Assembly (NCBI GenBank): GCA_037176905.1
Contig: JBBBWG010027046.1
Location: 7,306 to 66,441, forward strand
Source of the DNA: Azolla pinnata
Taxonomy: Eukaryota; Streptophyta; Polypodiopsida; Salviniales; Salviniaceae
DNA length: 59,136 nt
Direction: 5' to 3'
Shown: positions 12,890 to 25,039 of the stretch, in pieces
How positions within the stretch are numbered: the stretch's first letter is position 1
Layout: each line of letters opens with the position of its first letter
Made by a program: the position numbers and the translations under genes
Notes under the pieces: model-generated
The model's database searches: none
What the model saw: the letters and a program-made list of their open reading frames with translations, nothing else
Told to the model about the DNA's origin: nothing

Positions 12890-14151
12890 AGATCTTTGAG
12901 TGACTTGCTTCATTTTGTGCTCGTTAACACCGATTGTGATCCTAACTCCCTAACTCTTCGACCGATTCAGGAAGCCAATGTAAGTTGCACGATTCCCCGG
13001 ATTCGCAGCTATCACAATAAGGTTGAATTTATGGGACCCCGGATTTTGGGCTTTGAAAGCTGGGGAATAAAAAAAGTAGAACTCTCACAAGATTGAGGGC
13101 TCTAACGACCAAAAGAAGAGGGATAGAAGCAGTAACATGTGTGTATCAAACCTTCGTCGACAAACTTAGCTAGCTGGTTAAAATTTGTAGACATGATTAC
13201 AGATGATCTGATTTGGCCAAATATGCACATCCGTGCATTGCAGAGCATCTTCAAAACAGTAAGATATGCTTATTATGGGTGAGAGCACGTGTTCGTGCCC
13301 TTCTCAGGTTTGAGCGCCTCTTTTTTTATGCCACTTTCTGTACCGATACCGGGCCCTTGCAATCTACCGCTAGAGATTTCGATCCCCGATCAACATTAAG
13401 AATTCACACAATATCGTACTTTATGGTGATGTTTCACAAAAGATCCAATGTGCCCCTAGCTTAAGTTGATCATTGATCTCAGTCGGACGACTTGATAAAG
13501 TCGAGTTTCTTGATGCAACAGTGATCATGTTTGAAGTTTTAGAGTTTACATTCAACGGTAGATGGGCATAAGTCTCGATCATCGAAGGAGTTCAGCTAAA
13601 GCTTCTTTTATCTATATTCGGGGATTCAGGGCTTGTCTCTATCTATGCGAGGAGGTCAGAGAGGACGAATGTAAGCTCGTACTACCTTATTTTTCTCCTC
13701 TGATTCCTCTTCATCTTCTACTTACCACCTAATTAAAGCCTCTAAGAAGAGCTCTCTAATCGTTCTCTTGTCACCACTTGCTTTACTATTTGATGAAAGC
13801 CTCCCTGAAAGAGCTTCCGATCTCGCCTTTATCCCATTCAGGTCCTGGTCTCTCGAAAGAAGTCTTCATCTCCCAGCAAATCGAGCCATTCGAAGTAGCT
13901 CTAATTTTCTTTTGATCTTATCACATGATTCTCTGAAAGAGCTCTTTACCAAAATTTAAGCCTCTTCTCATCATAAGAAAGTCTGGTTTCTGAAGAAGAA
14001 GAACAACAACAAAGGAAGAGAGAGGGGCATTTGAGGAAATAAATAGAAAGTCTGAGAAGGAGGAGGAGGAGGGCATTAGGGCAAATAGGGCATTTCCTGG
14101 TTTTCCTGCTGCTGTGCAGGAAGACGAGCGAGATTTGCAGAAACGCAGGCC
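12890..14151. other. intergenic between divergent kelch and TRAPPC2L genes
   Basis: With the gap this is the region between two divergently transcribed start codons (12463 minus, 14152 plus). It must hold both promoters and leaders. No gene is seen; a purine-rich stretch at 13990-14090 just before the TRAPPC2L start is probably 5' leader. Confidence 0.5.
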
Positions 14152-17100
14152 ATGATCCTCTGCGTAGCAGTGGTCGGTCAGCAGGTTTTCGTCTCTCCTT
14201 TCTGTTTTTCCTTGTTCTTCTCGTTTTCCTTCCCTGCTTTTTTCCTTGTGTTTTTTTTTGTTTTTTGTTTTTTGTTTTTTTTGCTTTGAGCTCCCCGTTC
14301 CAATCTCTGGTGGTGTATGGTAGTGTTGCTAGTCTTTGATTTTCCATCCTCACCATCGATTCCTTGTTTTTTCCTGATGGGTTTTGCTCCCCGAACCCCA
14401 GAACAATCCCCTGTTCATCAAAAGCTTCACGGATGGAGACGATGAGCTCAAGTTCCACCACATTGTCCATTGCTCTTTGGATGTCGTCGAAGAAAAAGGT
14501 ACATGCATTGCTCACCCTCTCTTTCTCTCGCGCTCTCTCTCTCTCTATCTATATCTTCAATGTTGTTTTCGGCTATCCGAACAATTCACAAGAAGATGAT
14601 AAAGAACCGGATCCGTGTGAATGGGCAGAGGTTTTTGTGAGCCTAGTTGCCTAGGTAATTCGATATCTTTGGATTATATCATCAAGGATGATAAAGCTCC
14701 TTCATTTTCCGATCTATGAGGCTTTCATACTTCTTTTTTGTGGATGATTTCTGAATACACTTGCATCCGCAGCATCTTGTTCTTTGGGTGAAGGGGATGA
14801 TAAAGAACAATTGAGCTCTTGAAAATTTCATTCCTTTTGTTAGGAGCCAAAAGAATGGTTTCTCCTCTCAAATTGGGTGCTTTGTGCAAGCCATGTCTAG
14901 AATGCTACAGGGGGGGCTCAATCAGAAAGAAAAGTGAATTATCCTTGCATAAATAGTCATCTTGTTTATTTCCAAATGATTGCAACAGTAGCTTTTGTTC
15001 TGATGGAGGCAAACTTTGCGTGAAAAGTTGGAAATCACATCGTTCTCCAAGCTAATAAAGTGTTCACAAGAAATCACACTATCATGTGTGTTTTCATGTG
15101 AGATCACACCAAAGATAGATCACCATGCCTGCATTTTTTTTTACTCTACATAGAACGAGCTTAACTAGAGGGATAAATAGGTTCTCCTTGCATTAACAAT
15201 CACCTTGTTTCCCAATGTTTACAAAGTTACCTTTCATTCCAACGGAGGTGGAATCGACATGAAAAGTTAGATTGGCATCCCCATCACGTGTAATCAATGT
15301 ATAAAGGTAGATCACAGTGGCTACACTGTGTAGATTCTACATTGGCTATAAACGAAATCACAATCAATGCATTCTAGATTCAAAGGATTGATTTCTTCAC
15401 ATGAATGTGGGTGCTTTGTGCCACAAATGTTTAGCATGGTTACCACGGTAGCTCAAATCAGAGAAATGGATTCTTCTTTATGCAATTGTCTTGTTTGCAA
15501 ATGACTGCAAAGGTAACATTCATTCCAATGGAAGTGGGATTGCCATGAGAAGTTAGAAATTGCATTGTCTGCACCATCTCGTGAGAAGATATATTGCAGG
15601 GGCTGCTTTGCTTGGACTCTACATTGATTGTAAATGGGATCAGAATCAATGCATGGAACCTGCTTTATCAAAGTGGCAATGAAATGAAAATACTAAGATA
15701 CAGTGTTTCTGTTGTTGGCTCCTGCCCGGTTTGAGTTTGGAACCGGTTTCCCACTTTGCTGATATCCATATTTGCTATCTTTGAATAGACGAAAATGGGA
15801 ATTATTTACAGAATAGCTTCCTATTCTTGCAAACTATTTAAAAGCCTGTATCTTCATTTGCACCTTTCTGATTTTGTTTTAATTCTTTGGGAAAAGAGTG
15901 TTGAAGCCGCTCCACCAAAACAAGCATAGACTGTAGACAACAAACTGAAAAAATCATAGGACAAGAAAAAGGACAATCCAGACTCCATTGGTTTGGATGG
16001 CTTGATCAACAAAGAAGAGTTGAGGTTCTATACTTTCTGGAGTCCGGATAGCTTGATCTGTGTAACGGATAGTCTTGATTCTCACACTACTGCCATTTCG
16101 TGCAACAGAAGTTTCTATGCCCCATAGCTCCAAATTTTAAAAAGAATTAAAAGCTTATAGGAAGCAATTCATGCATCCTTGTGTTTCAGCCTGATCGTTT
16201 GCTTGAGAACACTGTTTCAAATGTTGGCAGCAAGCTTATACAATAGAATCTTAGTGAACATAACCATCTTACTTTTGATATGTTTCCTTCTGTAGTCAAC
16301 AATCCAAAGAAACTCAGCACAACCATGAATGAAACATTTTTGGGCCTTCTTTACCCAACTGAAGATTACAAAGTGTAAGTTCTTCCACAAGTTATGCTAG
16401 ATATTGTATATTGCTCAGCTCATTGTGATGTTCACAAGAATTTCTTAATTTTCAGATATGGATATCTAACTAACACCAGAGTGAAGTTTATATTGGTGAC
16501 CACAGATCAAGATGTACGGGATGCAGATGTTAGGAGTGTAAGTAACACATAACTCTTTTGAAAGCTGAATAGAACTAAACGGTATCTTGTGTTTTATATA
16601 GTAACACGATTTTCCTTATCACTAAAATGTCGCATTAATGTCTGAAAAGCCTAAAATAAAATAAAATGTCACATTAATGTTTGAAAAGCGCTAGATAAAA
16701 TAAAATGTTGCATTTTCCTTCGCAACAATGGCCTTTATTTGTCAATGACGTGGGTAATGATAAAGAAGAGACATAAAAAAGCTGCAATTAACCAAATCAA
16801 TAAAGTAGGGTTCTGTGTCAGGGCGCTGTGAGAAATCTTACAAACCATGGGTATAGATGAATACTGGATTCTCAACAACAGTGTGGTTGAATTGCTCACC
16901 ACTGGTACTAATATTCTGTCACGTCTATTGTCTTGGCTTCATTTCATTTCTTGAGTAGTTAATGTTCATTCCAGTTTTTAACATCAGGGACATTTATGGT
17001 ATTTTCAATCTAGGTTCTAGATAATGGTAGCAAATCTAAGGAAGTGGTTAGTTTTTCCAACACTATGGAAACTTTTGCTCCTATACTGGTGGTAGGATAT

Positions 17101-17391
17101 TGTTAACTGGAAGAATGATCGCCTGTTATAGGAAATTCCATATGTTGAACTTGAGAAGGTTGGACAGCTCAAGATTTATGGTTTGGCAGATAAATAGAAA
17201 ATGTTCTTGTGATTCTTGCAATATTGTGTACTAATTGCACTTTTACAGAACAGTTTTTCAGGCGGTTCCATGCTGCTTATGTTGATGCGGTGTCAAATCC
17301 ATTCCATGTGCCTGGGAAGCGTATCCTTTCAAAAGCATTTGGAGAGCGAGTTAGCAGCATTGTGAAGTCCTTTGGCGTGACAACTGTTTGA
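14152..17391 (+). CDS. TRAPPC2L: TRAPP complex subunit 2-like protein, 5 exons, 142 aa
   Basis: Coding exons 14152-14184, 14402-14498, 16296-16374, 16456-16537 and 17254-17391 join in frame to 142 aa, the usual length of the family. The protein begins MILCVAVVGQQNNPLF and continues with [65 protein letters not shown] and NPFHVPGKRI. This is the longin-like fold of sedlin/TRAPPC2 relatives, and the match to plant TRAPPC2L is close along the whole length. In the cell it belongs to the TRAPP tethering complex, which activates Rab/Ypt GTPases on ER-Golgi and Golgi membranes. All splice sites are GT..AG. The last acceptor is the second of two nearby AGs (cagaacag), chosen because it keeps the FFRRFHAAY frame. 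Introns 2 and 4 are long and carry degenerate repeats. Confidence 0.95.
14930..15590. repeat. three degenerate copies inside TRAPPC2L intron 2
   Basis: A block of about 100-120 bp occurs three times at roughly 14935-15050, 15170-15290 and 15460-15580. Each copy reads approximately ccttgcata..caatc-tcttgttt-c-aatg, then a ttcattccaa-ggaggtgg-like word and (c)atgaaaagtt. The copies are clearly diverged. They lie wholly inside an intron and no protein is encoded. Confidence 0.65.
16615..16715. repeat. short tandem repeat in TRAPPC2L intron 4
   Basis: A unit of about 45 bp with aaaatgtc-cattaatgt and tgaaaagc occurs two to three times in a row within intron 4. Confidence 0.6.
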
Positions 17392-18348
17392 TGAACCTTG
17401 CATCCACTTTTGTGGAAGTTTATATCATGTCTAACCACTTATAAATTGAAAAGGATAGTTCTGGCCACTTCATATATATGCAAGAAAATGATGATTCTGG
17501 CCATTTTGTATATCACACACTGCGCAGTTTTTTATACTTTGATCAATATTTTATTTTCTTCAGAATCTATGACCAGTTCTACAAACTATGTTCTTTTGTC
17601 TCTAATTTAATTGGCATTTTTTGTCTCATGATTTGGGTTTGGTCGGAACCCAAAGCTTAGACACAAGAAGTCTGATGTATCGATAGTTATGCAGAAGATT
17701 ACGCGTTCTCAAAAATCCCATCATTTCAGCTACCCTCTACTAGTTCCACTCCGGAGTTTTCTAAAATGCACAATCTGTGGGCACACTACCAATATTTCTT
17801 TTGGCTGTTGTATATTAGGTTGTACAAAAGTTTCACAGCGAAGAATTTGGCGTGTGAAATCGAAATCAAAATGGTATCATGTAATGTAAATTAAAGTCAG
17901 CAAGAATTGAGAACTTGACCCTAATCATGGGTCCCTGCTGTGGTGATACAACTGTGAGAGCCTTCATGCACATGCCACAGACAAGGCATGCTTTGTGCAT
18001 GTCTTAAACGTCACAATGTTAGGATTGCACATCATACATATGTGCATCAAAGTCACAAAACTTCATAGCATATTTTTCCTGTGATTCCCAATAGCAAGTT
18101 AGTTTTTATACTACCGAAAGATTCAGGGGTCGCACTTGACAATTTGGTATTACGTATACTTTCTCACACAAGTCTTGTCCGCGAAACTTTGGAAACAAGC
18201 GAGTCACCATTTGGGATATTTACCTCTCATGAGGCATGTATACAATACAGGGGTACCAAGATCTTATTGATGCACAGAAAAGCTAATACTACTACCAGCT
18301 TCCTACAAGATTATATCATATACAAAAATTACTCGCTCCTGATTTAAC
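17392..18348. other. tail-to-tail intergenic spacer, no gene seen
   Basis: This spacer lies between the convergent stop codons of TRAPPC2L and the RRM gene. It is AT-rich, should contain both 3' untranslated regions, and has no convincing reading frame or RNA gene. Confidence 0.5.
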
Positions 18349-21300
18349 TTAATCTGCCAGGTTAGGAACTTGGCAGCTCCCTGTTTTCATTTCAGAGGTT
18401 GCTGTCGTTGGGACACTCCTCGTGTATGAGAATGAGCGGGTGAAGTTCTTCGTGATTGTGTTTTGCTTTCTACCATTAACTTGAAGGGAAGGTGGTGCTC
18501 CTAATCCTGTTCGCCTCCATTGCAGTTTTGTAGGACTTCCACCATACTGAGAAAACTTTGAGAATGGAGAAGCTGCTCCCCCAGGAAACCTATTCCTCGG
18601 AATTCGGACAGAAATGGGATTGGCATGCTGTGCTGCACTAGTGATAGAAATTGTCTCTTCCACATCCTTCCGCACAACCTGAATGAAAAACATGGATATT
18701 TCATTACAGTAATCAATTTTCAGTAGAAATGACAGACGATCAAATGTTCACCTTCAAAATTCTGGAGTAAAAAGATGTTTCGTTTAGAGACAGCGCCTTT
18801 TCAGCTGCGGTTTGTGTACGAAATTCCACATACGCAGAGCTAGAGTTGAATAGAATAGGAGCGAAATTCAGGCATCACAACATGAAACCAAAAGTTTTCA
18901 CAAGTTTTTAGAAGTTAAAATATCAGACTGACCCTTTTGGTTGACCTGATGTTCCATCCACAAGCATAACTACATTTGCTATGTCGCCGCACTGGGCAAA
19001 GTGTGCCCTGACCGACTCCTTGCTTGCAGCAAAATGAATCTGTATTAAAAAAATACAAATGCTTGATTGAAATTTCAATTCTTGATCTTATAACATCACA
19101 ATCTGATTACTCTAATATGCAGCAGTACCGACTTACATTTGTGACAAAAACAGTTGGCCTATTTGGACCATCCTGCAATCTAGAAGTTGGGTCTGTACCT
19201 AAATAATGAAGATTTTAGAGCATTTAAAGGGGAAGAATTGATAGAAAGCATACATATAAGCATCGAAACAAAACAATGGCAACAAGACCCCCTGGGGGAT
19301 GTCCAAATTCCGAAGAAAACTTAGTTTATGCAACAGGAGATGTAAAAATAAAAAATAAAATAGGAGGTTTAGCATGAGCAGCTTGCAACTTTGGGGCGAA
19401 CTAGACAGTCAAGAGGAAACTAGAGAAAGCAGCAGGACTAGGAAGAGTGTATTTACCGGTTGAAACTTATAGTCATTGGTGAGAGCAATATGGCAGGAGA
19501 GAGACAGACTCCTTGAGGGATATCAGACCTTGTGTTCTTAAAACAGAGACATATGAAAGATTCTTGAAAGATCAAAGAGAGAGAAAGAAAGTTACATCTA
19601 ACATCTTTTACAAGGCCAAATTGACCTCTAAGCCTTCTGCGTGAAACAAAATCATAATTAGGAGAGTAATAACGTAAGCAATAATACTTAAAAAATCACT
19701 CATAAATGCAGCGGTATTTACACATGAAGTTTCACAATGATGAACGTTTAACTGTAAGTTACAAGGGATGGGACCTACAAATGAACTCAAACAAAGAAGG
19801 CAGTCAAACCCATTACATCCAGGAATCTCCAAAACTGAACTGACATCATATTGGTTAGCAGTAAATCACATTCCCATCATTTTTGCAAGCACCAAGCAAG
19901 GATTCTCATATCCGGCCACTGTGCAATAGAGATCTCTTTTTCATATCATCCAGCTATAAAACATTCTACGCGGGTGCTGCCCTTGTGCAATATTATCGAT
20001 CCATCATTCCAACTTATATTCATTAACTAACAGTGAAGTCACCATTAGTGAAGTTGAACTTGAGTTTTCTAGGTAGTGAATATGTGGTTGCAATCAGGTA
20101 TGAGTGGTTTAGTAAAAAAACAGCATGGGCAACCCTCAGCAGGGAAACCATGTCACATCTACCTTGTGATTGCTTTGCACGTAGTTTGGTCATTTCCATT
20201 TGAACCCGATGCAGCCGATCCTTTAATTCCAAGATATCCTGTTTTCACAGATAATAAATAAAGCATTCACGGAATCAGCTTCTTCAGTGCAAATCACATC
20301 AATGTCCGTCACGATAATTAGGAAATAACTTCAGCATACAGGATTCACCTTTTGACCATCACTTTGGCTTTTTGGCTGTATTTCTGTTACAGTGTCTACA
20401 CCCTCAGAGGCCAATGCTCTTGAAGTCTCCTGGCCCATAATATCCTGAATAAGATTCTTTATGCAAATCAGACCAATGCCAGACATGATAATTAGCAACT
20501 TGCCTATAAAGGATTCACCTTTTGACTATCACTTTGGCTTCTCGGCTGTATTTTTGTTACAGCATGTACACTGTCAGAGGTCAATGCTCTTGAACTTTCC
20601 CGACCCGTAACATCCTGCATAACAGATAATCTGCCTTTCAATCCTTCTCAAGGATTGGATTTCAGAACTTTTACACTGACTTACAGATTCCAAACCTTTT
20701 CCAAAGAGGGAGATCGCTCTGGACCAGATGGTTTGCTGGAAACTGCAGATTTTATATCCTCCACTTGATCCTGTTCTCCCATTTGTTGAACAAATTCCTT
20801 ACGATTTAGATGCTTCACGTTAGTCCCTTTATCCGAAGGATACTGAACTCTACTCAATCCAGTCATACTTGCTGAAAGGGTCGTTTGTTCATTCATGTGC
20901 TCACTGTGTGTTATATTTGAATGAGAAGTTAGTCTGTCTTGAACTCTTAAATTCATTCTCTTCTGCACCCTGCCAGGATCAATCCTCAGATTTGTACTTG
21001 TAACGACAATGTTCTCCATTTTGGTTAACACATGAGGATTCCTTTCGTAATCATACACTTCTCCTCTGTCTTGAGTTATTTTTCCTAGCCTGTTCCACAC
21101 ACTACCTTGTCCATGAGTTCTTGGTACAGAAATATCCTTTTCTGAAGCAACTACACAGGCATCCTCCAGCATGTGAGATGTAGCTACTTCTGCTTCTCTA
21201 ATGTCATCGACCCTTGGAATCTCTTCAGGTTTTGATTTCTTATTTGCATCTTCCAATGTCTGCGCATTCTCTGTAAGATTATATTGGGAATCAAAACAAA

Positions 21301-24300
21301 AGTCAGCTCTACCCAGAATAATAATTTTCATGGCAATCATATGCGTAAATGGCACACACATTATTACTGGCCAAAGAAGCCTCTCAAATCCAAATAAACC
21401 AATATCCTCTATCATTAGAGAACATAAATATTCAATGATGTGTTCCCTGAAGGATGCCCCTCACCAAATTCGGTTGATATGACCGAACGCAATCGTTTAG
21501 AACCGCATTTTGTAGAATTTGGAGCCGGTGCAACTGCATCACGTACTGCAGACTGTAATAACCGCCGAGTAGCATTCACCCTTGGAGGGGATAAATGCCT
21601 CTGCATATGCACAATTTATTGTGACCCTAAATTAGAACTAGGGTATCAGTGAAGAGCTCTTCTTTACAATTTTGACCTTGCATACTTGCATATGTTATTC
21701 TTAATCGAAAGGCTTTCTCTTTGATAGTAGGATAGAGGACCTTATGACGATGCTCCACTTCAGGAGCATTTTTCTCTTTCTGAGTTTGGCTATGATAAGG
21801 AGAAAGTGGACGTTTTGATGGATGATGTCTCCTTTTATCTTCAGCTAGAACTCTATCTCTCCCGTGCTCTATGCTCATTCCAGTAGAGATAGCATCAACA
21901 CTTGGGGGATCTTTTGTACTCAATTTTGAATCTTCCTTTGGCACTTGCTTTTCCTGATGGTAAGCAGCACCACAGTGACATGTGTTAAAATTACTTAGTT
22001 TGTCCAACATACTCCTAGCAATGCAATACATACAGCATACCAGTGTATCATGGGCTCCTTTTTCTATAATGTTGCCACTCTCTGTAACTTGCTCCACCTT
22101 GCCATTTCCTACTTTCCTAATAGATGTATACAAGTTGTTGGTACACAAGTAGTCCCAAAGCCTGTGCGTAGACAACACATTTGAGGTTAGAGGAATGAAA
22201 ATCAACAAACTAACAAGACTAGTTTCCTGGAACAAATCTCAATACCAGCAAACAAAATCTTCACTCCGATCACCGAGAAAAGCTTCAAGGTCCTTCACAG
22301 CTTGAGATTTTGGTTTTCCGTGAGCCACGAGGACCAAGATATATTGCTATAAAGAACAAATAAACATAAATCAGGGTTGGACAATGTCCTGACAACAACA
22401 AAGGTCACTTCTTTCCACACAATTGTCCAACTACAAGGTCTATATTCCTCTCAAGGAAAGCGATGCAAACATCTCAGCTCTCATCGGACAACTGTCTACG
22501 TGACTTCAGAGCTCAACTGGTATAGCTAAAGAAGTTCTCTTGCACTACTAGAGCCTCTAGGAACATTGATCAATCCATTCACTCATTATCATGCCCTTGA
22601 GAAGTAATAGTTCTCCGTTGTCACGGTTAATTTGATATCGATGCTTTGCAGGGAGCAGCTCTAGGGGTTTTCTACTCACCTTGGCAGGTCCTTAATTGTG
22701 GAAGTGCAGGTGATTCGTGAAAAAACAGCCATACAATATTCATTTTCAGTGTCTGAGATTTTTTGTAAGCTAAAGCAGATAGAGAGCCCTTCGACAGTGC
22801 ACGGTATATCCATGATATTAGATGGGTCACAAATGTGGTTCTAAAAGAGTGTGGCACATCATCGGTACATATAATACGTGTGGAATCATCGGCAATTCAA
22901 CAAGTCCAACTTGATCTCCCAGCATGTTTCAAAAGTCATATTCATAAATTTCGAGGCAACGTAGAGCTTTAGCCTGTATTATTACCAATAACATAAAGCA
23001 ATTGATCAGTATTTGTAAGTATGATTAGTGTCATGGACAGATGCTGGCCTTCGCTAACACTAATTATGGCTGATTTTTCTTCTCCATTCATTGTCCGTGT
23101 TTCATACTCCTTATACCTTGGACAGAATGTTTGTGAGTTTTCACAGGAAAACTTTTTATGCATCTACTCTAGTGTCCATGAACAAAAGATGGAGAAACAA
23201 GGAAACTTTGAGAAGCCGGAGAAAGAAAGAAAGCCATATATAGTAACTTCTTATAGAAGCCCATGATGGTGCAAACAAGAGACTACATCTTGCATTGTCC
23301 ATCACATCGTTGACGACAACAAACCTAAGTAGCAGTAATGAGGAACAAAATACCTAACAATGACAATGGAATCTTGTTATTCACACATCATATGCTCTCA
23401 AGTAAAAATATGAATAAAAACCTTGAAATTGCAAATATAAACACCACCATTACATTTCAAAAAGAAGTTTTAGAACAACGAAAAAATGGGGGAAGTTTTC
23501 AATTCAGAGGCAAGTCAGAACATCAAGTTCCAATGCAACAGGAAGTAAGAACATATAAGAATCAGGATTTGATCACGATCCAAACACAGGGGTTTGATCC
23601 AACTCTCAGGGAAGTCTGAGGGATGAATAGTGGGGTTCAAGTTAGAAGCCAAGAGTTTTTGTTGAATCATAATCAAAAAATAGGTTTTTAAATCAATGCA
23701 AGTTAGAACACCAACGTTATTATTTGATCACAATTCAAACATAGGCTTTCAATTCAGCGGCAGGCTGGAACATAAGAGTTTTTAAAAACAACCATACCAG
23801 AGGCGTAGGGTGGGTTAGATTGAATAGCTAGACCATGAGTCTTGTCCAACTATAATAACAACACGTAGTTACTGAAGAGAAAAATAAAAAATAGAGCTGA
23901 TTTTCATCTTTATTGCTGCTCCATCAGAGATGCATCAAAATTTCTTTCCCTTCTCTATCATGGAAATCATTAGCAAAGCTAAAAAATCAGGCATTCCTTG
24001 TCTCCATCAATACTATCTACACATTCATTGAAGGACGAATAAACAATGGAATAATAACACGGAGATCTTTTGAGCATATTGTCGATAATGTGCCTTTCAT
24101 CTAGGTTCACACAGTTCAAAGGGAAGACAGGAATGATCATTTCTCCTTACCTTTCATGCTACTGCTTTACTTGCATTGTGAGCATATCTAAAGTTCATGG
24201 ATGAATTCAATTATAAAGGACAGCAAACAAAAAGAGACCTCAATCTCCAATGTTACTTCCTACAGCTCACTTGGTATGTGAATATCATCTTGGGTTTTAT

Positions 24301-24848
24301 GGATCCATTAGCATGTGCATTATATCTAGAGTTTCCGAAATCAGAGAAATGCAGAGAAAAGAATCAGTAAGAAAAGGAAAGAAAGAAAGAAAAAAAAGAC
24401 GAGATTTTTATCATCGCCATCTTTCCAACTTCCTTGAATTACACCTAGAATTTCACAGATCAGAAGATCAGAGAAAAAAAGCCTTTTGAAAGAGGAAGCA
24501 GAAGAAAGAGAGCAGAGGAAAAAGGAAAAGTATCTTCTCATATTTTCTATGGATTAGTTATGCTTATAGTTTCGCGGATCAAACGAAGTACATAAACGGA
24601 AAAGAGACGTACAAGTAGCATGTTTTGGGATTGACAGATCGATGAAATGCTGCAGAAAAGAGAAAAGATGGAAGAAAAACGGGGGGGCAGTGCAGAACAA
24701 AATCAGGTCGAGGAAGTTAAAAAAAAAATACCGCAAGGATGTCGTCTGTGTAATCTCCCATGAACTCCGAGAGCTTGGAGAGGATGACCTTCAGCAGAGA
24801 AGACGACAGGGCACTTCCAACGTCGAGAGTGAAGGTCGTGGGATTCAT
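18349..24848 (-). CDS. Nab2/ZC3H14-like N-terminal domain plus RRM protein, 13 exons, 705 aa
   Basis: Coding exons on the minus strand: 24732-24848, 22246-22346, 22041-22161, 21741-21953, 21465-21600, 20696-21270, 20519-20614, 20349-20444, 20163-20238, 19137-19198, 18933-19039, 18752-18839, 18349-18678. All phases close to 705 aa. Residues 1 to ~85 contain VILSKLSEFMGDYTDDILA, ILVLVAHGK, DLEAFLGD and FVCWLWDYL. This is the helical PWI-like N-terminal domain of Nab2/ZC3H14 nuclear poly(A)-RNA proteins. A long polar linker follows, then a short coiled coil (DILELKDRLHRVQMEMTKL, ~486-505). An RRM follows with RNP2 VFVTNIHF (~526-533) and RNP1 KGSAYVEF (~565-572). The C-terminal ~110 residues are Ser/Arg/Gly-rich. 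No CCCH zinc fingers are seen, so the RRM replaces the RNA-binding module of animal ZC3H14. A role in nuclear mRNA maturation or export is inferred. Exons 7 and 8 are tandem duplicates. The exon 4 donor (AAG then GTCCTC) is the weakest junction. Confidence 0.85.
20349..20614 (-). repeat. tandemly duplicated 96-bp exon
   Basis: Coding exons 7 (20519-20614) and 8 (20349-20444) of the RRM gene are both exactly 96 bp, phase 0 at each end and clearly homologous. One encodes DVTGRESSRALTS..., the other DIMGQETSRALAS..., and both end in IQP-SQSD-QK before GTGAAT. The intron sequence beside them is duplicated too, with a period of 170 bp. Each copy adds 32 residues without shifting frame. Confidence 0.85.
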
Positions 24849-25039
24849 GGCAAAGAAGAGGGGGATTTGGAAGGGAGGAGAAGGGGATGGAGATGGCGTC
24901 TGCTCCGCTCTTCTGTCTGTGCTTGTTCGGAATCCCTCTTTGCTTTCTCTGCTGGCTAGGGCTGTGGGCGATGGCGATGGCGATGGCGAGGGCGAGGGCG
25001 AGGGCGATGGCGATGGCGATGCAGTTCATGAACAGCAAA
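24849..25039. other. upstream region of the RRM gene with GGCGAT/GGCGAG repeats
   Basis: This is the immediate 5' region of the minus-strand RRM gene. At about 24965-25022 a run of ggcgatggcgat and ggcgagggcgag hexamers occurs. It is GC-rich compared with its surroundings and probably leader or promoter DNA. Open frames through it are repeat artefacts. Confidence 0.5.

Noticed and set aside
12602..13096. 164-codon frame spanning the assembly gap
   Set aside because: A third of it is undefined N sequence and the two ends are the duplicated contig overlap.
13946..14515. 189-codon minus frame antisense to the first exons of TRAPPC2L
   Set aside because: It is Lys/Arg/Leu low-complexity, arising from a pyrimidine-rich leader and intron. 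The plus strand here carries clear TRAPPC2L exons.
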